From the NCBI GenBank assembly GCA_030145525.1, contig JAQYVL010000253.1, forward strand, positions 1 through 32,782: a stretch of DNA of 32,782 nucleotides, given 5' to 3'. Of the stretch, positions 8,498 through 16,428 are shown in pieces. Positions within the stretch are counted from its first letter, which is position 1. Each line of letters opens with the position of its first letter. A program made the translations under genes and the position numbers. Below the pieces are notes generated by a model, which saw nothing but the letters and a program-made list of their open reading frames with translations, searched no databases and was not told the DNA's origin. Source of the DNA: Desulfobacterales bacterium. GTDB lineage: Bacteria > Desulfobacterota > Desulfobacteria > Desulfobacterales > SURF-7.

Positions 8498-8502
8498 AAA
8501 AC

Positions 8503-10023
8503 ATGAACGGTAAAGTCTATCTGGTAGGGGCAGGCCCCGGAGACCCGGGCCTTATTACGATCAAAGGAAAAGAATGCATCGCCGCAGCGGATGTAATCAT
8601 ATACGACCACCTTGCATCACCGAGACTTCTTGACCATGCCAAAAAAACCGCTAAAATCCTTTATGTGGGGAAAAAAGAAGGCCATCATATCCTGGCTCAG
8701 GAAAAGATAAACGCGCTGATTGTTGAAGAAGCCAAAAAAGAAAATATTGTGGTACGACTGAAAGGCGGCGATCCCTTTATTTTTGGGAGAGGCGGTGAAG
8801 AGGCGGAGGTTCTGGTCGAAGCAGGCATCCCGTTTGAAATCGTTTCCGGCGTATCCTCGGCAATTGCCGCACCGGCCTATGCGGGAATTCCACTCACGCA
8901 CAGAAAATTTACAGCTACACTGGCATTTGTCACAGGACATGAAACTCCCGACAAAGAAAAATCCAACATCAACTGGGACGCCCTGGCCAAGGGAATCGGA
9001 ACCATTGTGTTTCTGATGGGAGTGAAAAACCTTCCACGTATCGTAAAAAAACTGATCGACCACGGCAAACCGCAGGAAACACCGGTTGCGCTTGTCAGGT
9101 GGGGCACAACCGCAAACCAGATAACAGTAACCGGCACCCTGAATACAATTGTAGGAAAAGTTAACACCGTCGGATTGAAACCCCCGGCCGTCATTGTCGT
9201 GGGGGATGTGATCACGCTTCGGGACTCCATAAAATGGTTTGAAAACCGGCCGCTTATGGGGAAAAAGATTGTCGTCACACGGGCCAGAGAGCAGGCAAGT
9301 GATCTGGTAAGAAGCCTTTCCGAGCACGGCGCCGACTGCCTGGAATATCCCATGATCAAAATTGTTCCGTCGGATGATTTCAGCCCCCTTGACAGGGCGA
9401 TCGAGAATATTGCATCCTATAATTACCTTGTTTTCACCAGCGTAAACGGGATAGACTTCTTTTTTGAAAGGCTGTTTGAAAAAGGGAAGGATGCAAGGTG
9501 CCTGGGAAATGTCCGCACCGCCACCGTCGGCTCGGCCACTTCGGAACGGCTTAAAAGTTTTGGGGTTAACAGCGACATCATCCCGGAAAGCTATAGGGCG
9601 GAATCGGTCATCGAGGCTTTTCGCAAAGAGCGGATTGACGGCAAAACAATCCTTCTGCCGAAAGCAAGGGATGCAAGGCCGGTACTCCCGGTTGAGCTGA
9701 CGAGAATGGGAGCAAAAGTGGATGAAGTTATCGCCTACTATGCAAGCCCGGTTTCGGACAATGCGTATGAGTTATTGGAAAATCTTGAAAACAGATCCAT
9801 CGATCTGATAACTTTTACGAGTTCGTCAACGGTAAAAAACTTCAAATCCCTTTTACCAAAAGAAAAGTTTGAAGAGCTGACAAAGGACGTCGCCATTGCA
9901 AGCATCGGCCCGGTTACAACAGATACCGCCAAAAAACTCGGCTTTAACGTAAAAATCACCGCTGAAGAATACACTGTTCCGGGTCTGTGCGAAGCAATTC
10001 TGAACTTTTTTAACAAAAATTAG
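8503..10023 (+). CDS. cobA-hemD: Fused uroporphyrinogen-III C-methyltransferase / uroporphyrinogen-III synthase
   Basis: This 506-residue fusion combines two successive tetrapyrrole steps. Residues 1-245 are the SUMT half with V-G-A-G-P-G-D-P-G-L (8-17) and the R-L-K-G-G-D-P-F-I-F-G-R-G-G-E-E signature (85-100); it methylates uroporphyrinogen III to precorrin-2. Residues 253-506 are the HemD half, starting K-K-I-V-V-T-R-A-R-E-Q-A, with F-T-S-V-N-G-I and F-T-S-S-S-T-V motifs; it closes hydroxymethylbilane to uroporphyrinogen III. The products feed siroheme, needed by sulfite reductase, cobamides and alternative heme synthesis. The ATG at 8503 is used because an in-frame ATG at 8452 lies inside fmdB. 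GGGAG lies about 10 bases upstream. The fusion is well known in Gram-positive and delta-type bacteria. Confidence 0.95.
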   Translation: MNGKVYLVGAGPGDPGLITIKGKECIAAADVIIYDHLASPRLLDHAKKTAKILYVGKKEGHHILAQEKINALIVEEAKKENIVVRLKGGDPFIFGRGGEEAEVLVEAGIPFEIVSGVSSAIAAPAYAGIPLTHRKFTATLAFVTGHETPDKEKSNINWDALAKGIGTIVFLMGVKNLPRIVKKLIDHGKPQETPVALVRWGTTANQITVTGTLNTIVGKVNTVGLKPPAVIVVGDVITLRDSIKWFENRPLMGKKIVVTRAREQASDLVRSLSEHGADCLEYPMIKIVPSDDFSPLDRAIENIASYNYLVFTSVNGIDFFFERLFEKGKDARCLGNVRTATVGSATSERLKSFGVNSDIIPESYRAESVIEAFRKERIDGKTILLPKARDARPVLPVELTRMGAKVDEVIAYYASPVSDNAYELLENLENRSIDLITFTSSSTVKNFKSLLPKEKFEELTKDVAIASIGPVTTDTAKKLGFNVKITAEEYTVPGLCEAILNFFNKN

Positions 10024-10038
10024 AAAAGGGAAAACCCG

Positions 10039-10992
10039 ATGACCACCTTTGAAGAGATCGATCTGACAGGTCTGAAAACCTATTCGGCAAAACAGCGTGT
10101 TTCAAAGGTAAAAACAGATGAGGAGGCGGTTCCCCCGAAGGCGGGTATGACCGTTCGTGAATTTCTGAACGGCCTTCCGTCCATTCTGAAAGCCAACGAC
10201 CTCATGGCAGTAGCACGGGCAGTTGTAAATGCGCGCGAAAAGGGAAAACCTGTTATCGTTATGCTGGGCGGGCATGTGATCAAAACCGGATGCAGTCCGA
10301 TCCTTGTGGACCTCGCTGAAAAAGGTTTTGCAACCCATTTTGCTTCAAACGGCGCTGCCGCAATTCACGATACCGAGCTGGCGCGTTTCGGCCACACTTC
10401 GGAAGATGTGGCATCCCAGCTGGAGGACGGTTCTTTTGGAATGGCCGCCGATACTGCAGCGCTTGTCAATGAGGCTTCCCGAAAAGCGGTTTCATCGGGA
10501 AAAGGTTTTGGGGAATCGGTCGGCGCCGCCCTTATTGAAGAAAACGCGCCTTTTTCAAACCGGGCACTTCTGGCCTGCTGCGCAAAACTCAATATCCCCT
10601 ATACCCTTCATATAGCCATCGGGACGGATATTGTGCATCAGCATCCCACGGCCAGCGGCGCTGCAATTGGAGAAGCTTCCATGCGGGATTTCCGAATCTT
10701 TGCGGCAACGGTTTCAAAACTGGGAGGTGGAGGGGTTGTCTTGAATTTCGGAAGTGCTGTCGTGATGCCTGAAGTTTTTCTAAAGGCCCTTGCTGTTGCC
10801 AGAAACCTGAAAAAAGATGTCACGAATTTTACCACCGCAAACTTTGACATGATTCAGCATTATCGTCCGAACGTCAATGTCGTGAACCGTCCTGTTCTCA
10901 AAGGAGGCACAGGGTATTCCATTACGGGGCATCATGAAATCATGATCCCGCTTCTGGCCGCGGCGATACAGGAATCTGCTGTTATCTTATAG
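10039..10992 (+). CDS. Conserved protein of unknown function
   Basis: I do not recognise this 317-residue family with certainty. It is soluble, with no signal peptide or membrane segment. Strongly conserved-looking blocks are P-V-I-V-M-L-G-G-H-V-I-K-T-G-C (71-85), T-H-F-A-S-N-G-A-A-A-I-H-D (99-111), an I-G-T-D-I-V-H-Q-H-P segment near residue 200 and V-L-N-F-G-S-A-V-V-M-P-E-V-F-L-K-A near 240. Alternating strand-helix blocks with Gly-rich turns and several His residues suggest a Rossmann-like alpha/beta fold. A distant resemblance to deoxyhypusine-synthase-type folds crossed my mind but I see no diagnostic motif. It starts 15 bp after cobA-hemD, with GGGAA upstream, and precedes gmhA by about 100 bp, so it could act in tetrapyrrole or nucleotide-sugar metabolism, or neither. 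Confidence 0.75.
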   Translation: MTTFEEIDLTGLKTYSAKQRVSKVKTDEEAVPPKAGMTVREFLNGLPSILKANDLMAVARAVVNAREKGKPVIVMLGGHVIKTGCSPILVDLAEKGFATHFASNGAAAIHDTELARFGHTSEDVASQLEDGSFGMAADTAALVNEASRKAVSSGKGFGESVGAALIEENAPFSNRALLACCAKLNIPYTLHIAIGTDIVHQHPTASGAAIGEASMRDFRIFAATVSKLGGGGVVLNFGSAVVMPEVFLKALAVARNLKKDVTNFTTANFDMIQHYRPNVNVVNRPVLKGGTGYSITGHHEIMIPLLAAAIQESAVIL

Positions 10993-11090
10993 AATTTATG
11001 GTATTGATGAAGCTGATTGCGGCAAGCTTCGGGGTATGCCGGTGAAGGCAAATATGATTTTTTCTTCATATCTGTCAACCGGATTAGAAA

Positions 11091-11654
11091 ATGAGCGGTA
11101 AAATGTTTTCATCACTTTTAAAAGATCATATAAAGTGCCTGACATCCATTGCGGAGATTGAACCTGATATTGAAAATGCAGGTGAGATTCTGAAAAAAGC
11201 ATTGGTGAAAGGCAATAAAATTCTTATATGCGGCAACGGAGGATCTGCGGCCGATGCACAGCATTTTGCCGCAGAGCTTGTCGGCAGATTTGAAAAGGAA
11301 CGGCAAGCCTTTCCTGCCATTGCCCTTACGACGGACACTTCCAACCTGACAGCCATCGGCAATGATTACGGTTATAACCGGGTCTTTTCGAGGCAGGTGG
11401 AAGCCCTTGGACTTCCGGGTGATATCCTGCTCTGCATCTCCACATCCGGGAATTCGGAAAACCTTCTTCTTGCAGCCGAAGCGGCGAGTGAAAAGGGTTT
11501 GAAAACAATCGGCCTTCTTGGGAAGGAAGGCGGCCTGCTGAAGAAAAGTGCGGATCTCTCGATAACCGTCAGACAGAACATAACGGCAAGAATTCAGGAG
11601 GCTCATATTTTTATTCTTCACTACTGGGCCGCATTGATCGAAAACGACTTGTAG
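11091..11654 (+). CDS. gmhA: Phosphoheptose isomerase (D-sedoheptulose 7-phosphate isomerase)
   Basis: GmhA turns sedoheptulose 7-phosphate into D-glycero-D-manno-heptose 7-phosphate, the first step to ADP-heptose for the lipopolysaccharide inner core. The SIS-domain phosphosugar site [15 protein letters not shown] lies at 48-62, [15 protein letters not shown] at 79-93 and S-T-S-G-N-S at 117-122. Catalytic Glu62 and His172 (R-I-Q-E-A-H-I) correspond to Glu65 and His180 of the E. coli enzyme. Length 187 is normal. The ribosome site is weak and an ATG 12 bases further in (11103) is an alternative start. hldE follows 23 bp later, forming a heptose pair; gmhB is not in the window. Confidence 0.96.
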   Translation: MSGKMFSSLLKDHIKCLTSIAEIEPDIENAGEILKKALVKGNKILICGNGGSAADAQHFAAELVGRFEKERQAFPAIALTTDTSNLTAIGNDYGYNRVFSRQVEALGLPGDILLCISTSGNSENLLLAAEAASEKGLKTIGLLGKEGGLLKKSADLSITVRQNITARIQEAHIFILHYWAALIENDL

Positions 11655-11677
11655 ATATAATCGAGGATAAAGCAGCC

Positions 11678-13159
11678 ATGCCATTTAATTCCGACACCTT
11701 TTCCAGTATTCACATCCTTGTAGTGGGTGACATCATGCTTGATCGATATCACTGGGGAGAAGTCAGGCGCATCTCGCCGGAAGGTCCTGTACCGGTTATG
11801 CATGTTCTTGAGAAATCGGAAGTCCTTGGCGGAGCCGGCAATGTTGCTGCCAACCTTGCCGGTCTGGGCTGCAGGACAACGGTGATCGGGCTTATCGGAA
11901 AAGACACGGCAGGCAGGCACATTCAAAAAATGCTGAATGAGAAAAAAATAGAGGATCACCTTCTCTCGGACAAATCAAAGACCACGATCACCAAAACCAG
12001 AATTATGGCTCAGGGCCAGCAGTTGATCCGGCTGGATGAGGAAGACCCGGAACCGATTGGCCCGAAACTCTCCGACCGGCTTCTCTCTGCAATTGAAGAA
12101 AAACTCACGGATTATCAGGCTGTAATTCTGTCGGATTATGGGAAAGGGATCTTCCAGGCCCCTGATTTATGCAGGCGGATCATCGATCTTTGCAGAAAAA
12201 AGAATCTGCCGGTACTTGTCGACCCCAAGGGAACCGACTGGGAACGGTACCGAAATGCAACTGCTGTCACCCCGAATACATCTGAATTGAAAGCTGTCGC
12301 AGGCATCACGACAAACATTGATGAAAAGGAATTTGAAAAGGCAGCAAAATCAATCGAGAAACGCTTTGATCTTGACTGGCTTCTTGTAACCCGCGGAGCA
12401 AAGGGCATGTGTCTTTTCGGCACGGATGACACCTTCTTAAAAATACAGGCCGTTGCGAGGGAGGTGTTTGATGTTTCAGGAGCCGGAGATACGGTCATTG
12501 CAACAGCCACCGCGGCTCTTGCCACAGGTTTCTCTTTTCCGGAAGCGGCTGAAATTGCAAACAGCGCTGCCGGTATAGTTGTCGGCAAACTGGGCACTCA
12601 GCCCGTAACAGCAGCAGAACTTGACGCTGCCCTGCAGCTTGACGAAAAAAAACACCGATCTTCGGGAGGGATTCACACCTACAACCTGGATGGGGCTCGA
12701 ATCATGATCAAATCATGGCGAAGCTCCGGGGAAAAGGTTGTTTTTACCAACGGATGTTTCGACCTCCTTCACCCCGGCCATATCAACCTGCTGCACCAGG
12801 CACGATTCTTCGGCGACCGCCTGGTTATCGGGCTGAACACGGATTCTTCCATTAAGCGCCTTAAAGGAGATCTGCGCCCGATACTCTCGGAACAGGATCG
12901 AGCCGCAATTCTGAATGCGCTTGACTGCGTGGATCTGGTGGTACTTTTTGACGATGATACACCTCTTGCGCTGATAAAAAACCTCAAACCGGATGTTCTG
13001 GTTAAAGGGGAGGATTATAAACTTGAAGAGGTTGTCGGACGCGAATTTGTGGAATCATATGGTGGTGAAGTACGCCTGGCCAAACTATTGGAGGGATACA
13101 GCACCACGGGCCTCGCGAATAAAGTCTTATCTGCCGGTAAAAACATAAAAAAACAATGA
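11678..13159 (+). CDS. hldE: Bifunctional heptose-7-phosphate kinase / heptose-1-phosphate adenylyltransferase
   Basis: The 493-residue protein joins both HldE activities. Residues 1-320 form a PfkB/ribokinase-type kinase that phosphorylates heptose 7-phosphate at C1, with the catalytic D-V-S-G-A-G-D-T motif at 265-272 and G-G-A-G-N-V-A-A-N-L near 51-60. Residues 345-490 form a nucleotidyltransferase with V-F-T-N-G-C-F-D-L-L-H-P-G-H (355-368), which adenylylates heptose 1-phosphate. Length matches E. coli HldE (477) with a slightly longer C-terminus. AGGA lies about 10 bases before the ATG. It is the last gene of the run starting at 6010; the next gene has its own promoter. Confidence 0.97.
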   Translation: MPFNSDTFSSIHILVVGDIMLDRYHWGEVRRISPEGPVPVMHVLEKSEVLGGAGNVAANLAGLGCRTTVIGLIGKDTAGRHIQKMLNEKKIEDHLLSDKSKTTITKTRIMAQGQQLIRLDEEDPEPIGPKLSDRLLSAIEEKLTDYQAVILSDYGKGIFQAPDLCRRIIDLCRKKNLPVLVDPKGTDWERYRNATAVTPNTSELKAVAGITTNIDEKEFEKAAKSIEKRFDLDWLLVTRGAKGMCLFGTDDTFLKIQAVAREVFDVSGAGDTVIATATAALATGFSFPEAAEIANSAAGIVVGKLGTQPVTAAELDAALQLDEKKHRSSGGIHTYNLDGARIMIKSWRSSGEKVVFTNGCFDLLHPGHINLLHQARFFGDRLVIGLNTDSSIKRLKGDLRPILSEQDRAAILNALDCVDLVVLFDDDTPLALIKNLKPDVLVKGEDYKLEEVVGREFVESYGGEVRLAKLLEGYSTTGLANKVLSAGKNIKKQ

Positions 13160-13174
13160 TACTGTTCTATTTTC

Positions 13175-13203
13175 TTGACAAAAACGGCCGTAAAAATTAG
13201 TTT
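13175..13203 (+). promoter_or_regulatory. Predicted sigma-70 promoter of the first HU/IHF-like gene
   Basis: A perfect TTGACA (13175-13180) is followed after 17 bases by TAGTTT (13198-13203), a weak -10. The sequence around the -35, TTCTTGACAAA followed by CGG, recurs in front of the second HU/IHF-like gene at 21037-21049, which strengthens both calls. The start codon is about 58 bases downstream of the -10. Confidence 0.5.
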
Positions 13204-13260
13204 TTCGGTGTGATAGAATAAAAAATCATCAATTATTTAATTTCACAGGAGTTATTCCCT

Positions 13261-13542
13261 ATGACACTTACAAAAGCCCAAATCGTTGATTCGATTCAGG
13301 ACAAATTCGGTTTCCCCAGAAAAGAATGTGTCAAACTGCTTGAAACCATGCTGGAAGAGATCAAAAAACCCCTGACAAATGGTGAAGATGTCATGATAAG
13401 CGGATTCGGCAAGTTCTGTGTAAAGGAAAAAAAAGAACGTAAAGGAAGAAATCCTGCCACCGGGGATGATTTGATGCTTGCTCCGAGAAGAGTGGTAACG
13501 TTCAAATGTTCACAGGGATTGAAAGAAAAAATCAACAATTAA
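13261..13542 (+). CDS. HU/IHF-family DNA-binding protein (IHF-alpha-like), copy 1
   Basis: This 93-residue histone-like protein binds and bends DNA as a dimer. The N-terminal helices are followed by M-I-S-G-F-G-K-F (45-52) and the beta-arm with the family signature G-R-N-P-A-T-G (62-68), whose proline intercalates into DNA. The G-E-D-V-M-I-S-G-F-G-K-F spacing resembles IHF alpha more than HU. A strong CAGGAG is placed before the ATG and a single-gene promoter lies upstream. A paralogue with about 60 of 93 identical residues is at 21129-21410, so the two could form a heterodimer like IhfA/IhfB, or serve at different growth stages. Which subunit this is cannot be told by sequence alone. Confidence 0.93.
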   Translation: MTLTKAQIVDSIQDKFGFPRKECVKLLETMLEEIKKPLTNGEDVMISGFGKFCVKEKKERKGRNPATGDDLMLAPRRVVTFKCSQGLKEKINN

Positions 13543-13658
13543 AATTAATTGGAAATTAAAACAGCCACTTGCAAACTTGTCGCTTTGATTGCAAATCCGA
13601 TCAATTATCCGGCTTCAAGATTGCCCGGGGGCAGGTCGTCAGTAAAGGAGAACAGTAT

Positions 13659-13832
13659 ATGGCTATCAGCAAAGAGCTGCTCGACATCATTGCATGCCCG
13701 AAATGCAAGGGAGATATTCATCTCAACGAGTCTGAGAACGGCTTGATATGTGAGGCCTGCAAGCTCTTATATGAAATTAAAGAAGATATTCCGATCATGC
13801 TAATAGAAGAGGCAAAACCGATAGACACATGA
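13659..13832 (+). CDS. Trm112-family zinc protein (UPF0434/YcaR-like)
   Basis: The 57-residue product begins M-A-I-S-K-E-L-L-D-I-I-A-C-P-K-C and has a second C-E-A-C pair, giving a four-Cys zinc site, and then the typical I-K-E-D-I-P-I-M-L-I-E-E-A ending. Eukaryotic and archaeal Trm112 proteins activate SAM methyltransferases; the role of the bacterial ones is less clear. AAAGGAG eight bases before the ATG at 13659 decides the start; the frame is open 30 codons further upstream without similarity. It lies between the first HU gene and the DUF4416 gene. Confidence 0.9.
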   Translation: MAISKELLDIIACPKCKGDIHLNESENGLICEACKLLYEIKEDIPIMLIEEAKPIDT

Positions 13833-13883
13833 TATTCCCTGCATATCATTACATGAGGTAATGGTTATATCCGGTAAAAAATA

Positions 13884-14417
13884 ATGAGCCTGCCCCGACC
13901 GCCTGGTCTTGCGAAACTGGTCATTGGACTTATTACAAAAGAAAAAAGGTTATTTAAAAAAGCCGCCTGTGATCTGACAGAAAGTTTCGGCCTGGTCGAA
14001 ATGATCAGCCCATGGCTTTCTTTTGACTATACGGATTATTATGAGTCTGAAATGGGGGCTCCGCTGTTCAGAAGGGTACTTGCATTCAAGCAACTTGTAG
14101 AGCAGACAGCCCTTCCGGAAATTAAAACGATAACTAACAGCCTTGAAGAAAAATATTCAAGGAATAACAAGCGTCAAATAAACATCGATCCCGGATATTT
14201 ACTGCTTGAGCGTTTTGTGCTTGCAACAGGGAAAAATTATTCCCACAGAATCTATATTGGCAAAAAAATCTATGCGGATTTAACACTCATTTTTCAAAAA
14301 GGTGATTTTCAAGCACTCCCGTGGACCTATCCGGATTACGCGGACAGAGATCTGCTTGTATTCCTCGGAAAGGTGCGAAACAAACTCCGGATTGACTTGA
14401 AAAGGATAAAAAAATGA
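13884..14417 (+). CDS. DUF4416 family protein
   Basis: The 177-residue sequence fits DUF4416, a family of unknown function widespread in Desulfobacterota and other anaerobes. Phrases I use for the match are L-V-I-G-L-I-T near the N-terminus, F-D-Y-T-D-Y-Y-E-S-E-M-G (50-61), I-N-I-D-P-G-Y-L (100-107) and L-P-W-T-Y-P-D-Y (about 150). It is soluble and has no obvious cofactor motif. The stop overlaps the yicC start in an ATGA arrangement (14414-14417), so the two are translationally coupled, which suggests a role near RNA processing or the yicC-remA-gmk operon. Ribosome site is weak. Confidence 0.85.
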   Translation: MSLPRPPGLAKLVIGLITKEKRLFKKAACDLTESFGLVEMISPWLSFDYTDYYESEMGAPLFRRVLAFKQLVEQTALPEIKTITNSLEEKYSRNNKRQINIDPGYLLLERFVLATGKNYSHRIYIGKKIYADLTLIFQKGDFQALPWTYPDYADRDLLVFLGKVRNKLRIDLKRIKK

Positions 14418-15295
14418 TCAGCAGCATGACAGCGTATGCAAGGGCCGAAAAAATGGAAAACGAATTGAAGGTTCTTGTTGAAATTCGCTCCTATAACAGT
14501 AAATATCTGGATATTTCTCTTAGAGTTCCGCATGGGTACGACTCTATTGAGAGCAAAATAAAGGAGATGATATCCGGCAGTATAGCGCGCGGCAGGCTTG
14601 AAATACAATTCCACATAAAAGATGAGGATGAAAAGGCATTTGCTTTTGAAATTGATAAACCAAAGGCGATTGCCTATCACAAGGCTCTTTTGGATCTGAA
14701 TGATCTTCTGAACTTGAAAAAGGATGTCCCGCTAGAATTTGTTGCAAATTCGGTGGGTATTATCAGACCGGCGGAAACCGAAAAAGATCTGGATGTTCAG
14801 TGGCCGGTTATACAGGACTGTTTTCATGAAGCAATCGAAACGTTAAAAAAAATGCGCCAAAAGGAAGGAACCTTTCTGGAAAAGGATTTCCACAAAAGGC
14901 TGGACTTTATCGAGAAATCGATAAACAGGATTGAAAAGGAGTCCGGGGACCTCTTGACCCATTATATGGAACGTCTTGAGGAACGTATTCGCGCCCTTAC
15001 AAAAGGAATAACCGAAATCGATACAGGAAGGATAGCTCAAGAAGCGGCTTTTCTCGCCGACCGCAGCGATATCTCCGAAGAGATTGTAAGGGCTGAAAGC
15101 CATATAACACAATTCCGTGAAATCCTGGCAGAAGAAGAATCATCAGGAAGAAAACTCAATTTTCTGCTGCAGGAATTCAATCGGGAATTCAATACAATGG
15201 GGGCTAAAGCCGGAAATACGAAAGTTTCACATACAATTGTTTCTGTCAAATCAGAACTTGAAAAAATACGGGAACAGGTACAGAATGTAGAATAG
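14414..15295 (+). CDS. yicC: YicC-family endoribonuclease
   Basis: YicC proteins were shown to be metal-dependent endoribonucleases in E. coli and Bacillus, with roles in small-RNA turnover. This 293-residue protein starts with the family hallmark M-I-S-S-M-T-A-Y-A-R-A, continues with E-I-R-S-Y-N-S-K-Y-L-D-I-S-L-R-V-P (27-43), and ends with the conserved G-R-K-L-N-F-L-L-Q-E-F-N-R-E-F-N-T-M-G-A-K-A and V-K-S-E-L-E-K-I-R-E-Q-V-Q-N-V-E. Length equals that of E. coli YicC. It is coupled to DUF4416 by overlapping start and stop codons. In related genomes remA and gmk follow almost directly; here a 157-bp repeat element is inserted in between. Confidence 0.95.
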   Translation: MISSMTAYARAEKMENELKVLVEIRSYNSKYLDISLRVPHGYDSIESKIKEMISGSIARGRLEIQFHIKDEDEKAFAFEIDKPKAIAYHKALLDLNDLLNLKKDVPLEFVANSVGIIRPAETEKDLDVQWPVIQDCFHEAIETLKKMRQKEGTFLEKDFHKRLDFIEKSINRIEKESGDLLTHYMERLEERIRALTKGITEIDTGRIAQEAAFLADRSDISEEIVRAESHITQFREILAEEESSGRKLNFLLQEFNREFNTMGAKAGNTKVSHTIVSVKSELEKIREQVQNVE

Positions 15296-15352
15296 TGGTT
15301 TGGCACCCGAACGAAAACCGTTAATTTTCATAATTTCTGCGTTGAGCTGAAA

Positions 15353-15509
15353 TTTGACAGTCTCGTAAAAAGTCAGAATTTTGATGGCAAAGAAAAAAGT
15401 TCAAGTTCAAGGCGCGCAAATCCCGAGGAATGAGGCGCAGTTAGCCTACTCCGCAGTGACGAGGGATGAAGCGCAACACAGAAATTAGACTTTTTACGAA
15501 GCCATCAAA
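15353..15509. repeat. MITE-like inverted-repeat element between yicC and remA
   Basis: Two 22-base ends, 15353-15374 and 15488-15509, are inverted repeats matching at 18 of 22 positions, all mismatches being transitions; the inner 11 bases CGTAAAAAGTC match perfectly. The 113-base interior has no coding potential. Solo copies of the right end occur at 3555-3574 and 23453-23472. I recall similar sequences as frequent intergenic repeats in Desulfobacterales genomes, but copy number cannot be checked here. The element adds most of the 234-bp gap between yicC and remA and could form a long hairpin in the transcript. Confidence 0.75.
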
Positions 15510-15529
15510 TTTTAAAATAGTGAGGAATC

Positions 15530-15790
15530 ATGGACTATACCCTTTTAAATATAGGATTTGGAAGCAGCGTAGTAGCTGAACGGGTGGTAACCATCGTATC
15601 TCCCAACTCTGCCCCGATGAAACGGCTCAAGGATGAGGCAAAAGAAGAAAAAAGACTTATTGATGCCACACATGGCCGCAGAACACGTTCGATTATCATC
15701 ATGGACAGCAATCATGTAATCCTGTCCGCCATCCTGGCCGAAACAGTATCTCAGCGTTATGAAACACTGAAGGAAACAGAACATCCATGA
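15530..15790 (+). CDS. remA: RemA/DUF370 family regulatory protein
   Basis: The 86-residue protein matches RemA, a DNA-binding regulator of biofilm matrix and osmoprotection genes in Bacillus subtilis that forms oligomeric rings. Family features are [10 protein letters not shown] (5-14), [12 protein letters not shown] (22-33) and [23 protein letters not shown] (45-67). The Arg residues in G-R-R-T-R are those linked to DNA binding in the family. GAGGA lies a few bases before the ATG, directly after the repeat element. Its last codons overlap the gmk start by four bases (ATGA). Whether it regulates biofilm genes in this organism is unknown. Confidence 0.92.
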   Translation: MDYTLLNIGFGSSVVAERVVTIVSPNSAPMKRLKDEAKEEKRLIDATHGRRTRSIIIMDSNHVILSAILAETVSQRYETLKETEHP

Positions 15791-16407
15791 GCGGAGAGGA
15801 CAATCAGAAAACAGAAGAAAGCAGGGGCTCTGCATCCGGAAGCAAGGGAAACCTGTTTATTATATCCGCTCCGTCAGGAGCCGGGAAGACAACTCTCTGC
15901 AAGGAGCTGTTGAAACATTTCAAGGGCATCCGTTTTTCAATATCCCATACCACAAGAGGTCCAAGACCGGGTGAAACAGAAGGGACCGATTATTTCTTTA
16001 CCTCTGAAGAAGATTTTCAGGACGGAATTAAAAATAATACCTGGGCGGAATGGGCAAAAGTTCATGGCAACTATTACGGAACATCAATAGATTTTCTGAA
16101 TGATGCACTCTCTTCAGGCAGTGATGTCATTCTGGATATTGATTTCCAGGGTGCCATGCAGATTTTAAAAAAGTACCCCGATGTAATAACAATATTTATC
16201 ATGCCTCCATCCATTGAAATCCTCAGAAGCCGACTCCAGGAAAGAGGAACGGAATCGGACGAAGTGATCGAAAGTCGCATCACAAATGCGAAACAGGAAA
16301 TTCAAAAAAAGAATCTTTACAATTATATTATAATAAATGACAAGCTGACAGATTCCAAAGAAGAGCTATTCGAAATCGTAAACAAACACCTCCACCGAAA
16401 AAATTAA
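15787..16407 (+). CDS. gmk: Guanylate kinase
   Basis: Gmk phosphorylates GMP or dGMP to GDP or dGDP. The 206-residue protein has the P-loop [10 protein letters not shown] at 27-36, the GMP-binding segment [17 protein letters not shown] (about 54-70), and I-L-D-I-D-F-Q-G-A (about 116-124). The first 20 residues are a polar extension beyond the usual start; the overlap with remA fixes the ATG only if coupled translation is assumed, and no alternative in-frame ATG lies close. In many bacteria rpoZ follows gmk; here an RNA methyltransferase gene follows instead. Confidence 0.96.
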   Translation: MSGEDNQKTEESRGSASGSKGNLFIISAPSGAGKTTLCKELLKHFKGIRFSISHTTRGPRPGETEGTDYFFTSEEDFQDGIKNNTWAEWAKVHGNYYGTSIDFLNDALSSGSDVILDIDFQGAMQILKKYPDVITIFIMPPSIEILRSRLQERGTESDEVIESRITNAKQEIQKKNLYNYIIINDKLTDSKEELFEIVNKHLHRKN

Positions 16408-16428
16408 TCGGCAACAGACAGTTTTATT

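Noticed and set aside
8452-8502. Upstream ATG that would extend CobA-HemD by 17 residues
   Set aside because: It lies within fmdB, the added residues do not resemble the family, and the ATG at 8503 gives the normal N-terminus.
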